Source of the DNA: Rhodoferax sp. | Lineage (GTDB): Bacteria; Pseudomonadota; Gammaproteobacteria; Burkholderiales; Burkholderiaceae_C | Assembly (NCBI RefSeq): GCF_023700745.1 | Contig: NZ_JAMPYG010000003.1 | Coordinates: 186,001-250,000, forward strand | Length of the DNA stretch: 64,000 nucleotides | Reading direction: 5' to 3' | Shown here: positions 51,981 through 59,781 of the stretch, piece by piece | Numbering within the stretch: the first letter of the stretch is position 1 | Layout: every line of letters starts with the position of its first letter | Translations under genes and position numbers: made by a program | The notes under the pieces: model-generated | The model's input: only the letters and a program-made list of their open reading frames with translations | What the model was told of the DNA's origin: nothing | Database searches by the model: none

Positions 51981-52455
51981 CCTGCTGGGCCGCAACTGGC
52001 GCAAGAATTTGGCCGGGGCTTTGAGTCGTGCAACCTGCGCGGCAGGGTGAGGTTTGTCGAGAGCTTTCCCGATGCGGCAATTGTGTCAACACTGTCGACA
52101 CAATTGAGCTGGAGCCACATGGTCGCCATCGTGGCACTCAAAACCCCGCAAGTCCGCCAGTTTTACGCAAGCCAAGCCGCGCAAGACGGCTGGAGCGTGC
52201 GCACGCTGGCGCATCAGATCGAGCGCATCGCGGGAAGCTCCCTTCACCGCTCAGGCACCCATCACCGTTCGGGCTGAGCCTGTCGAAGCCTCGGGCACCA
52301 GCCCCGCCCAAGTCTTCAAAGACCCGTATTTTCTTGACTTTTTGGGCCTACGCCAAGGCTACGACGAGGCTGACCTGGAGGCCGCCCCCGACAAGGCCCA
52401 TTTCATCAGGCTGGTATCGCAAGAGTTCGCTGCCTTGCAGCCTGGGAACGTCTAA
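51981..52455 (+). pseudogene. Decayed DUF1016 (YhcG/PDDEXK nuclease family) gene, frameshifted and truncated
   Basis: In one frame (51981-52277) the sequence reads QEFGRGFESCNLRGRVRFVE, then STLSTQLSWSHMVAIVALK, YASQAAQDGWSVRTLAHQI. After a change of frame it reads VFKDPYFLDFLGLRQGYDEA and stops at 52455. These two blocks are consecutive in intact YhcG-like proteins. The N-terminus and the nuclease C-terminus are absent, and a short repeat (52265-52290) sits at the break. It cannot be functional. Confidence 0.8.
52265..52290 (-). repeat. Short dispersed repeat at the break in the DUF1016 pseudogene
   Basis: The minus strand reads GGCTTCGACAGGCTCAGCCC followed by GAACGG. This TTCGACAGGCTCAGCCCGAA type is a widespread short intergenic repeat in betaproteobacteria and translates to GLSLSKP in one frame. 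It lies at the frameshift of the pseudogene, as if inserted there. Recognition is from memory of the motif. Confidence 0.6.
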
Positions 52456-52536
52456 TCTAAATTAATCGCCAAAACAGGCGATCCCTTACCATCACCTATT
52501 CCCATTTCGCCCTTACCGGGCCCCCACGGAGAATTT

Positions 52537-52917
52537 ATGTTCAGTCATATGATGCTTGGTACCAATGACCTTGAGGTCTCGAAGAAGTTTTACGACGCGG
52601 TGCTCGGCACGCTGGGTATTGGCCCAGGGGTTGCCAACAAGAACCGTTATTTCTACCACAGCCCCACCGGCTCGTTTGCCATCACCACGCCGGTCAATGG
52701 CAAGCCGGCAACGCACGGCAATGGCAGCACCATCGGGTTTAACGCGACGTCCGCAGAGCAAGTGGATGCATTCCACGCCGCCGGCGTTGCCAACGGCGGC
52801 ACCACTTGTGAAGACCCACCGGGGTTTCGCGAAGGCGGGGCGGTCAAGCTCTACTTGGCGTATGTGCGTGACCCCGACGGCAACAAGCTTTGCGCATTGC
52901 ACCGGCCAGCTAAATAG
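52537..52917 (+). CDS. VOC-family (glyoxalase-like) protein
   Basis: The 126-residue protein is one vicinal-oxygen-chelate domain: MFSHMMLGTNDLEVSKKFYD, KNRYFYHSPTGSFAI, NGSTIGFNATSAEQVDAFHA, KLYLAYVRDPDGNKLCALH. Members are dioxygenases, isomerases or resistance proteins; the reaction is not predictable here. It starts with a good ATG after GGAG. The DTW gene follows 25 bases later. Confidence 0.85.
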   Translation: MFSHMMLGTNDLEVSKKFYDAVLGTLGIGPGVANKNRYFYHSPTGSFAITTPVNGKPATHGNGSTIGFNATSAEQVDAFHAAGVANGGTTCEDPPGFREGGAVKLYLAYVRDPDGNKLCALHRPAK

Positions 52918-52942
52918 ACCAGAGCACGCCATCGCTGAACCC

Positions 52943-53692
52943 ATGACCCACGCCGTCTTCCGCTTGCGTAGCGCCCGCCTGGCGCGTGCCGTGAAACCTT
53001 TTCGCACCCGGGGTGGCCCCAGCGAGCGCTGCCCGGGTTGCCGGGTGATGCACAGCCATTGCCTGTGCACCTTGCGCCCCAATGTGCCCACGCGCGCCGG
53101 CATGTGCCTGCTGATGGCCGACATCGAGCCGCTCAAGCCCAGCAACACCGGTTGGCTGATTGCCGATGTGGTGACCGACACCTTTGCGTTTGGCTGGGCC
53201 CGCACTTCGGTGGACCCCGACTTGCTGACCCTGCTGGCTGACCCGCAGTGGCAGCCCTATGTGGTGTTCCCGGGCGAGTTTGTCGCGCCCGAACGAATGG
53301 TCACCGCGCTGCTGCCGGCCGTGGCCACCGAGGGGCATCCGGCCAAACGCCCGCTGTTTGTGCTGCTGGACGCCACCTGGAGTGAGGCCGGCAAGATGTT
53401 TCGCAAAAGCCCCTATCTGAACCACTTGCCGGTGCTCAGCCTCCACCCGGAGCAGATCTCCAACTACCGCCTGCGCCGCTCCACCCGCGCCGACCACTTT
53501 TGCACTTCCGAGGTGGGCGCCCTGTGCCTGGCCCTGGCGGGTGAGCCGCATGCGGCTGAGGTGCTGGACGCTTACCTGGAGGTGTTTACCCACCACTACC
53601 TGCAGGCCAAAAACCAGCAGCCGGTCGGTTGGGAAGATGCGGCGCACCTGCGGCTGCGGGATTTGTCATTTGGCGCCACGCCCTCGCTGTGA
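52943..53692 (+). CDS. tapT: DTW-domain tRNA-uridine aminocarboxypropyltransferase
   Basis: The 249-residue protein has an N-terminal zinc-like motif (CPGCRVMHSHCLC) and the DTW core: HTxEPLKPSNTG-like ADIEPLKPSNTGWLIADV, VVFPGEF, LLDATWSEAGKMFRKSPYL (DATW in place of DTTW), and ISNYRLRRSTRADHFCTSE. The family adds the acp group to uridine in tRNA (acp3U47 in TapT). The ATG at 52943 precedes MTHAVFRLRSARL. Confidence 0.86.
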   Translation: MTHAVFRLRSARLARAVKPFRTRGGPSERCPGCRVMHSHCLCTLRPNVPTRAGMCLLMADIEPLKPSNTGWLIADVVTDTFAFGWARTSVDPDLLTLLADPQWQPYVVFPGEFVAPERMVTALLPAVATEGHPAKRPLFVLLDATWSEAGKMFRKSPYLNHLPVLSLHPEQISNYRLRRSTRADHFCTSEVGALCLALAGEPHAAEVLDAYLEVFTHHYLQAKNQQPVGWEDAAHLRLRDLSFGATPSL

Positions 53693-53727
53693 ATGGCATC
53701 AATTGCAATGAAATGCGTTCAGAACAG

Positions 53728-53754
53728 CCTTCGTCGCGAGGGCGCAACTCCTAC
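53728..53754 (-). repeat. REP-like element
   Basis: The minus strand begins GTAGGAGTTGCGCCCTCGCG and continues ACGAAGG. A GTAG(GAG) head followed by an imperfect palindrome is the form of bacterial REP sequences associated with RAYT transposases. It stands in the 125-base gap after the DTW gene. Only one copy was found in the window. Confidence 0.5.
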
Positions 53755-53817
53755 AAAGTCAAAACAGCCATACCGCTCACCGGGTGACAATCGCTACCCA
53801 ACACAAAGAGCTGCCAC

Positions 53818-54084
53818 ATGACCCAAGACCGGAACCCACCCAACGAATTGAATGCGCCGGCGCTGTGCGATGCCTGCGCCGGCATCCAGCGCAACTGGCG
53901 CCGCGCGCCCGGCCATGCCGAACTGATGCAGGGTGTCAACCGCAAGGAGCCGCGCCGCCACGGGGCGGTCACCGTCACCCGCTACGTGTGTGAGCGTTGT
54001 GCTGCGGTCTGGGACTATGAGAACGACAAAAACAACACCCATGCGGGTTGGTCCTTGCTGGGTCACCTCGACCCCGACGCCTGA
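53818..54084 (+). CDS. Small protein with two CxxC pairs, unknown function
   Basis: The 88-residue protein has CDACAGIQRNWRRAPGHAEL near the N-terminus and VCERCAAVWDYEND in the middle; the two C-x2-C pairs could form a zinc ribbon. It has no signal peptide or membrane helix. I do not recognise a family. Start is ATG at 53818, and the stop lies 2 bases from the end of the convergent ankyrin gene. Confidence 0.6.
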   Translation: MTQDRNPPNELNAPALCDACAGIQRNWRRAPGHAELMQGVNRKEPRRHGAVTVTRYVCERCAAVWDYENDKNNTHAGWSLLGHLDPDA

Positions 54085-54086
54085 TC

Positions 54087-54791
54087 TTATTTTGCCCCGG
54101 CCTGCGTCAGCAGGCTGACCATGGCTGAGTAGCCCCGCGCCTTGGCCAGCGTCAGCGGCGTGTTGCCCTCGCGGTCGGTCAAGCGGGTGCTGGCACCGGC
54201 GGCCAGCAGCGCGCGCACCACTTCCTGATGCCGCGGCCCGCCATTGCCAAGCACGATGGCCTCGATCAGCGCCGTCCAGTGCAGGTTGTTGACATGGTCC
54301 AGCGGGGCACCGGCGGCAATCAGTTGCCTAATCACGCCATCGTGACCCAGATGGGCCGCCGCGATCAGCGCGGTGCCGTCGTAGCGGCTGGTGGTGAGCC
54401 GGGCACTCGCGCCCAGGCCGAGCAACACACGCAACGTGTCTTCGTCGTCCGCCACCGAGGCGATGGTGACGGCGTCATAACGGTCGTTTTCCAGCAACTC
54501 AAGATCGGCACCGACCTGGGCCAAAGCGCGAATCAGCTCGCGCTGACGGGCGTGGGTGGCAATGTGCACCGCGGTGCGGCCGTACGGGTCACGCGCATTC
54601 ACATTGGCGCCTGCGGCCAGCAGTTTTTTGGCTTTGGCCAGGTCGCCCTGATGCGCTGCGGCAAACAAGCCGATGTAGCGAGCCACCTCAGCGGCGCCGG
54701 GCGCCACCTGGGCCTGTGCGGTTGAAGTCAGGCAGGCCATGACCATGAAGGCCGCCATGGGCCATGCCCGCCAATGAGACTTGTTTGCCAT
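54087..54791 (-). CDS. Secreted ankyrin-repeat protein
   Basis: The 234-residue protein has a signal peptide (WPMAAFMVMACLTSTAQAQ), then about five ankyrin repeats (GDLAKAKKLLAAGANVNARD, GRTAVHIATHARQRELIRAL, DAVTIASVADDEDTLRVLLG, GTALIAAAHLGHDGVIRQLI, LHWTALIEAIVLGNGG). It probably binds a protein in the periplasm. GAGGA before the ATG at 54791 supports the start. It follows the GlcG-like gene by 29 bases on the same strand, so they may be co-expressed; similar pairs occur near oxidative-stress genes. Confidence 0.85.
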   Translation of the reverse strand: MANKSHWRAWPMAAFMVMACLTSTAQAQVAPGAAEVARYIGLFAAAHQGDLAKAKKLLAAGANVNARDPYGRTAVHIATHARQRELIRALAQVGADLELLENDRYDAVTIASVADDEDTLRVLLGLGASARLTTSRYDGTALIAAAHLGHDGVIRQLIAAGAPLDHVNNLHWTALIEAIVLGNGGPRHQEVVRALLAAGASTRLTDREGNTPLTLAKARGYSAMVSLLTQAGAK

Positions 54792-54820
54792 GGTGTGTCC
54801 TCGGGTTGGGCAGGTACCGT

Positions 54821-55312
54821 TTACTTGAGCATGTCCTGCACGCTGGCGATGCCCGCCATAGCGCATTTTTCGTCCAGATGACCGCCCGGCGCACCGCCCA
54901 CGCCGACCGCGCCGATCACTTCGTCACCGACCTTGACCGGCACGCCGCCGCCCAACAGCAGGTAGCCGGGGATCATGGCGACATGGGTGGATGCGGGGTT
55001 CTTTTGCACGCCTTCCCACATCGCCAGCGTGGTGTTTTTGCCCGAAGCGGAAGTAAATGCCTTGGCCTGGCTGGCGGCCAGCGTGTGCGGGCCGGCGTTG
55101 TCGGCACGGTAAACGGCGCGCACGCCACCGGCGCGATCGACCACGGTGGCGGTCACGTTGAACTTGTCAGCACTGCAGGCCGCCACGGTGGCTGCAGCAA
55201 TCTTGGTAGCCAGTTCAAGTGACATGTTTTTTTCGACGCGAACGCTCTGGGCGCTGGCGCCCAGGGTGGCAAGAGACAGGACGAGGGCGGTGGCGCAATG
55301 AATGGAACGCAT
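54821..55312 (-). CDS. Secreted GlcG/HbpS-family protein
   Basis: The 163-residue protein has a signal peptide (ATALVLSLATLGASAQS) and the HbpS/GlcG domain: LELATKIAAATVAACSAD, TATVVDRAGGVRAVYRADNA, AMIPGYLLLGGGVPVKVGDE, IGAVGVGGAPGGHLDEKCA. HbpS binds haem in Streptomyces; GlcG function is unknown. The start at 55312 (MRSIHCATALVL) is chosen to give the signal peptide. No catalase or sensor gene is adjacent except the FixJ-type pair that starts 132 bases upstream. Confidence 0.83.
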   Translation of the reverse strand: MRSIHCATALVLSLATLGASAQSVRVEKNMSLELATKIAAATVAACSADKFNVTATVVDRAGGVRAVYRADNAGPHTLAASQAKAFTSASGKNTTLAMWEGVQKNPASTHVAMIPGYLLLGGGVPVKVGDEVIGAVGVGGAPGGHLDEKCAMAGIASVQDMLK

Positions 55313-55444
55313 GGTTTTTCTCCAGAAAATGTGGGTGCTGAAGCAACTGTTCAAACCCTGGCGTAAATGTAGGCAAAGCGGGGCGCGCCGGCGATTCGTG
55401 CGGCTACGCGTCGGGCTCCGTAGAACTACGGAGGGGCCGGTGCA

Positions 55445-56071
55445 TCAGCGATCGGCTTCGGCGGCCAGTGTGGCGTAATGGCGTATCAGGTGCGCCAGGG
55501 ACTCGACCTGCAGCTTGGCAAACAGGTTGGCGCGATGGCTTTCCACCGTGCGCGGCGACAGGCCCAGGGCACGGCCGATTTCCTTATTGGTCAGGCCTTC
55601 GACGATCAGCCCCAGCACCTCGCGCTCGCGCTCGGACAACTGCGCGTAGTGCGCACGCGCATGCCGGTCGGCCTGGTGCCGCTCGCGGGAGCGGACATGC
55701 AGACGCACGGCGTTTTGCAGCGCTTCGAGCAACAGCTCGTCGTCCACCGGCTTTTCCAAAAACTCGGTGGCGCCCGACTTGAAGGCGCGCCGGCACAACT
55801 CCACCGTGCCGTGCCCGGTCAGCATGATGACCGGTTGGTCGACGCCCTGTTCCACCAATTGATCCAGCACGGTCAGGCCGCTGATGCCGGGCATGCGCAC
55901 GTCAAGCACGATGGCGCCAATGCCCTGGCGATCAAAGCTGCGCATGAATTCCTGCGGATCGGCCCAAGTCTGCACGCGCAAGCCCACGGTGCCGATCAAC
56001 AGCGCCAGACCGGCGCGCACGGCGTCGTCGTCGTCAATCAAGTGGATCAAGGGTGACAGCGGTGCGCTCAT
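55445..56071 (-). CDS. FixJ/NarL-type response regulator
   Basis: The 208-residue protein has a receiver domain (LIHLIDDDDAVRAGLALL, Asp57 in IVLDVRMPGISG, LTGHGTVELCRRAFKSGATE) and a LuxR-type HTH (LSEREREVLGLIVEGLTNKE, ALGLSPRTVESHRANLFAKL). The ATG at 56071 overlaps the kinase stop by four bases. The pair lacks a nearby obvious target; the DctS/DctR branch (C4-dicarboxylates) is possible but unproven. Confidence 0.88.
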   Translation of the reverse strand: MSAPLSPLIHLIDDDDAVRAGLALLIGTVGLRVQTWADPQEFMRSFDRQGIGAIVLDVRMPGISGLTVLDQLVEQGVDQPVIMLTGHGTVELCRRAFKSGATEFLEKPVDDELLLEALQNAVRLHVRSRERHQADRHARAHYAQLSEREREVLGLIVEGLTNKEIGRALGLSPRTVESHRANLFAKLQVESLAHLIRHYATLAAEADR

Positions 56072-57555
56072 GGGCGGCTCGCCAGCGGCAATGTCAGGAC
56101 AAAGATGGCACCGCGCGGCATATTGGCCTGCGCGCTCAGCTGCCCGCCCATGCCGCTGGCCAGGGTTTCGCACAGGCTCAGGCCCAGACCCAGGCCGCCT
56201 TCGCGGGTAGTAAAAAACGGCTCGAACACATGGGGCAAGGTGTCTGGCGCCATGCCCGGCCCGGTGTCAAGCACGCGCAGCACACCCATGCCTTTGGCCG
56301 CGCCAATGTGGACGGCCAACCGGCGCTCGCTGGCGGGCACCGCGTCCAGCGCCTGCAAGGCATTGGTGATCAGGTTGTGCACAATTTGCTCCAGCGCCAC
56401 GCGCTCGGCCAGCACCAAGACGGGCTGGTCGATGTGTACGGCCGTGACCACGCCACGCCGCCGGCACTCGGGTTCCAGCAGATCAAGCGCCGAGCGCACC
56501 GCCTGCGCCAGGCCCACCGTCTGGCCCGGCGCGGTGGGCACGGGCTGCTCCACGGTGCGGCGCAAGCGGCCCAGCACCTCGGCGGCACGGCGCGCCTGCG
56601 CCACCGCCTGGTCCATGGCCTGCAGCGCAGTAGGCAGCTCGCCGGGGTCATCCTGCAGCAGGCGCTTGGCGGCCTGGGTGTTGGCCAGAATTGCCGTCAG
56701 CGGCTGGTTCAGCTCATGGGCCATGCCGGCGGCCAATTCGCCCAGGGTATTGAGGCGGGCCACCTGGCCCACGCGCAGCAAGGCTTCGGCACGGCGGCGC
56801 GCGCTGCGCTGGCGCTGCCAGGCCGACCACCCCGCCAGAGCGGCTGCCACCGCGAAGGTCCACAGCGCCATGGCCAGCCAGGGCAGTTCCAGCCAGCCGA
56901 CCTGGCGGATGGCGACCACCTCAAAGGGCTGGCTCACGCTGTCCAGATGCTTGTGAAACGCAAAACGCCAGCCGCCTGTTTTGATGCGACCCGCTTGCAC
57001 CACAAAGGCCTGGCCCGCGTGTTCCAGGGTGACGCGCACCGGGCTGGTCTGCACCGGCATCGACCAGTCGTTCCAGGGAATGGTGCCGTGGATGTCGATC
57101 AGCAGCGCATAACTGGCGGGTTGTGCCGCCAGCACCAGTTGGTAGCGACCACGGGCCAACGTGAAATCGGCATTGGCCAGCACGGCGACGCGGCCAGTGC
57201 GTGACGTCTTCTCGGCGGCGTCCAGACCGGTACCAAGCCACGCGGCGCCAGCGTCGCGCCGCTGCACACTCAAAATTTGCGGGTAGACCGACGGCAAACG
57301 CTGCTCCGCAGAATCGTTACTGCCAAGCGATGCAGCGGGTTGCAGCAGGGCCAGGGTGGCCAGCACCGCCTCGTGCTGCACCACGCGCTGGCTCAGCAGC
57401 CGGTGGCTGATACGGGCATCGGTCTCGAACGCCTCACGCAACTGCGCCAGCTCGGTGCGAGCCAGCAGCACACAGCCGATCGCCGAGATGGCGAACCAGA
57501 CCATGAACCGCGGTGCATACACTTTGAAAAGCTGAGGCATGGGCAATTTTTGCAT
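56068..57555 (-). CDS. Sensor histidine kinase with periplasmic sensor region
   Basis: The 495-residue kinase has a first helix (FMVWFAISAIGCVLLA), a periplasmic region of about 200 residues with a PAS/Cache-like order (FETDARISHRLLSQRVVQHE, YPQILSVQRRD), and a second helix (LPWLAMALWTFAVAAALAGW). HisKA has His280 (AAGMAHELNQPLTAILANTQ), and a HATPase domain follows (NLITNALQALD, DTGPGMAPDT, GGLGLGLSLCETL). The ATG at 57555 is chosen (MQKLPMPQLF). Architecture resembles DctS/TodS-type sensors. It is paired with the FixJ-type regulator downstream. Confidence 0.87.
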   Translation of the reverse strand: MQKLPMPQLFKVYAPRFMVWFAISAIGCVLLARTELAQLREAFETDARISHRLLSQRVVQHEAVLATLALLQPAASLGSNDSAEQRLPSVYPQILSVQRRDAGAAWLGTGLDAAEKTSRTGRVAVLANADFTLARGRYQLVLAAQPASYALLIDIHGTIPWNDWSMPVQTSPVRVTLEHAGQAFVVQAGRIKTGGWRFAFHKHLDSVSQPFEVVAIRQVGWLELPWLAMALWTFAVAAALAGWSAWQRQRSARRRAEALLRVGQVARLNTLGELAAGMAHELNQPLTAILANTQAAKRLLQDDPGELPTALQAMDQAVAQARRAAEVLGRLRRTVEQPVPTAPGQTVGLAQAVRSALDLLEPECRRRGVVTAVHIDQPVLVLAERVALEQIVHNLITNALQALDAVPASERRLAVHIGAAKGMGVLRVLDTGPGMAPDTLPHVFEPFFTTREGGLGLGLSLCETLASGMGGQLSAQANMPRGAIFVLTLPLASRP

Positions 57556-57572
57556 AGCGGACTGACCTTGGC

Positions 57573-58391
57573 TCACTGCCTTCGCCAGGAGGGCGTCGTT
57601 CGGCCCGCGCTGCCCTTGCGAAACTCGTCGGGCGTCGCGCCGGCCAAGCGCTTGAACATGGTGATGAACGCCGAGGCGCTGCCATAACCCAGGTCCAGTG
57701 CAATGGTTTCCACCGTTTGCCCGCTCTCCAGCAGCGCCATGGCCCTGACCACGCGCAGCCGCTGGCGCCACTGCGCCAGACTCAGACCCAGGTCGCGCTG
57801 GCAGCGGCGCATCAGGGTGCGCTCGGTGGTGTTGACCTGCGCCGCGAGTTCGGCCACCGAGCGGTTGTCACCAGGGTTGGCCTGCAGCAGGCGCAGCACG
57901 GCACCCAGGGCCGGGTCTTCGGAGGTGGGCAGGTAACTGCCGGCACGTGGCGCGGCAATGAGCTGGTCCAGCAGCACGCGCAGCAGACGGGCTTCGGCGG
58001 GCGTATCTGTCAGGTGGGCAGGCTGTGCGCGCAAGTGGTCCAGCAGCGCCCGCACCAGTGGACTGACGGTGAGTGCGCAGGTCTCCGCGGGCAGCGCAGC
58101 GCTCAGGGCGGCGGAAATGTAGAGCGAGGCATGGTGGGCCGCCTGCCGGTTCAGTCCCACATGCGCCTGGTCCGGCGGCAACCAGACACCATACTGCGGC
58201 GGGGCCAGGTAGTGCTGGTCGGCCACCTTGACCTCCATGACGCCGCTGAACGAGTAGACAAACTCCCCCCAGGCGTGCTGGTGCAGCGGGTAAATGCCTT
58301 CAGCGGGCTCGTAAGCACTGCGGAACATGATGGGGGCCGGCAGGTCGGGGCTGGCCAGGGGAATGTCGAGCTTGGGACGGAGGATGCGCAT
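57573..58391 (-). CDS. AraC-family transcriptional regulator
   Basis: The 272-residue regulator has an N-terminal cupin sensor (EGIYPLHQHAWGEFVYSFSG, YLAPPQYGVWLPPDQAHVG) and two C-terminal HTH motifs (SVAELAAQVNTTERTLMRRC, VETIALDLGYGSASAFITMF) ending LAGATPDEFRKG. The ATG at 58391 (MRILRPKLDIPL) is preferred; a TTG at 58451 would add 20 residues. It is divergent from the EamA transporter, which it may control. Direct repeats overlap its start. Confidence 0.88.
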   Translation of the reverse strand: MRILRPKLDIPLASPDLPAPIMFRSAYEPAEGIYPLHQHAWGEFVYSFSGVMEVKVADQHYLAPPQYGVWLPPDQAHVGLNRQAAHHASLYISAALSAALPAETCALTVSPLVRALLDHLRAQPAHLTDTPAEARLLRVLLDQLIAAPRAGSYLPTSEDPALGAVLRLLQANPGDNRSVAELAAQVNTTERTLMRRCQRDLGLSLAQWRQRLRVVRAMALLESGQTVETIALDLGYGSASAFITMFKRLAGATPDEFRKGSAGRTTPSWRRQ

Positions 58392-58420
58392 GTTTTGTCG
58401 GTTACGGCCTATGTCTTGTC
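58390..58420. promoter_or_regulatory. Direct repeats 21 bp apart between AraC and EamA genes
   Basis: ATGTTTTGTC (58390-58399) and ATGTCTTGTC (58411-58420) share 9 of 10 bases and are spaced 21 bp, two helical turns, as AraC-type regulators often require. They lie in the divergent promoter region of the AraC and EamA genes. Operator assignment is inference. Confidence 0.4.
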
Positions 58421-58492
58421 TGTTTTTCACTATATCAATAAAAGTCGTCAACCCAATAATGCAGCCTCCGCGCCAACTTCCATGCCGTACCG

Positions 58493-59425
58493 ATGAACAC
58501 CCGCCAAGCCCTCGACAGTCATGCCATCACCCTCATGGTGGTGTTGTGCGCCACCTGGGGTCTGCAGCAGGTGGTGCTGAAGGCCACCGCAGCCGATATT
58601 GCACCCGTCATGCAAATTGCGCTGCGCTCGGGCGTGGCTGCCGCTCTGGTGGGGCTGCTCATGTGGTGGCGCAAGGAGCCCATGCGCCTGGGCGACGGCA
58701 CGCTGCGCCCTGGTGTGGTGGTGGGGCTGCTTTTTGGATTGGAGTTTTTGCTGGTGGCTGAAGGACTGCGCCACAGCAGCGCCTCCCACATCCTGGTGTT
58801 TTTGTACACCGCACCCATCTTTGCCGCGCTCGGCCTGCACTGGAAACTGCCCGCAGAGCGACTGGGTGCGGTGCAGTGGCTGGGCATTGTGTTGGCTTTT
58901 GGCGGCATCGCCTATGCCTTTCTGGGACGCAGCACGATGGCCGGTGCATTGCCTGACAACGCGCTGTGGGGTGACTTTCTGGGCCTGCTGGGCGGCGTGG
59001 CCTGGGCGGCCACCACCGTGGTGGTGCGCTGCTCCAGCTTGTCCAGGGCGCCGGCGACGCAGACCCTGCTGTACCAGTTGATCGGCGCCTTTGTGTTGCT
59101 GCTGGCGGGCGCCTTCCTGACCGGCCAGGCGCGCATCAACCTCACGCCACACATCTGGGCCAGCCTGGCGTTTCACTCGGTGGTGGTGTCGTTTGCCAGC
59201 TATCTGGCCTGGTTCTGGCTATTGCGCCATTACCTGGCGTCACCGCTGGGTGTGTTCTCATTCCTCACGCCCCTGTTTGGCATTGTCTTTGGCGCCTGGC
59301 TGCTGTCGGAACCGATCGAGGCGAGCTTTTTGCTGGGCGCCATTCCGGTGCTGATCGGGATTGTGCTGGTGAGCGGCGGCGGCTGGCTGTTGCGGTATCA
59401 AGGCTTCAATCAAAAATATCGCTGA
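58493..59425 (+). CDS. EamA-family (DMT) transporter
   Basis: The 310-residue inner-membrane protein has ten hydrophobic segments in two EamA halves (ITLMVVLCATWGLQQVVLKA, GLLFGLEFLLVAEGLRHSS, GDFLGLLGGVAWAATTVVV, FGIVFGAWLLSEPIEASFLL). DMT exporters move amino acids or other metabolites; the substrate is unknown. It is divergent from an AraC regulator, and its last 20 bases overlap the convergent zinc-finger gene. Confidence 0.87.
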   Translation: MNTRQALDSHAITLMVVLCATWGLQQVVLKATAADIAPVMQIALRSGVAAALVGLLMWWRKEPMRLGDGTLRPGVVVGLLFGLEFLLVAEGLRHSSASHILVFLYTAPIFAALGLHWKLPAERLGAVQWLGIVLAFGGIAYAFLGRSTMAGALPDNALWGDFLGLLGGVAWAATTVVVRCSSLSRAPATQTLLYQLIGAFVLLLAGAFLTGQARINLTPHIWASLAFHSVVVSFASYLAWFWLLRHYLASPLGVFSFLTPLFGIVFGAWLLSEPIEASFLLGAIPVLIGIVLVSGGGWLLRYQGFNQKYR

Positions 59426-59684
59426 GCCACGATTTTTTACGGCTGTATTGGTAGCGCCGCCCGTCGCGATCGTCGGAGTCTTCAAAATCAGGCTGGTGCC
59501 GACCTCGCGACACCGGCGCAAGGACGGGTGCGGTGGGTGCCATGGCAATGGCCGCCCGATCCAGCAGTTTGTCAAGTTCACCCCGGTCAAGCCAAACGCC
59601 GCGGCAGGCCGGGCAATAGTCAATTTCAACACCCTGGCGATCAGTCATCACCAGGGTTGCGTCGGGGCATACAGGGCATTTCAT
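59406..59684 (-). CDS. Zinc-ribbon (zf-TFIIB type) small protein
   Basis: The 92-residue protein has MKCPVCPDATLVMTDRQGVE and IDYCPACRGVWLDRGELDKL, a four-cysteine zf-TFIIB ribbon, followed by a charged tail (FEDSDDRDGRRYQYSRKKSW). Function of the family is unknown. The ATG at 59684 is chosen because the zinc motif starts directly after it. It is divergent from nhaR with a 97-base gap. Confidence 0.82.
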   Translation of the reverse strand: MKCPVCPDATLVMTDRQGVEIDYCPACRGVWLDRGELDKLLDRAAIAMAPTAPVLAPVSRGRHQPDFEDSDDRDGRRYQYSRKKSWLSDIFD

Positions 59685-59781
59685 GTTTTCTCCAATGGGT
59701 GAAGCAAGGCCCAACGATAGGGTACAAATCTATTCTTAAAAAGCAGATAATTTCTTATCCATAGTCCCTGAAAACCTAATC

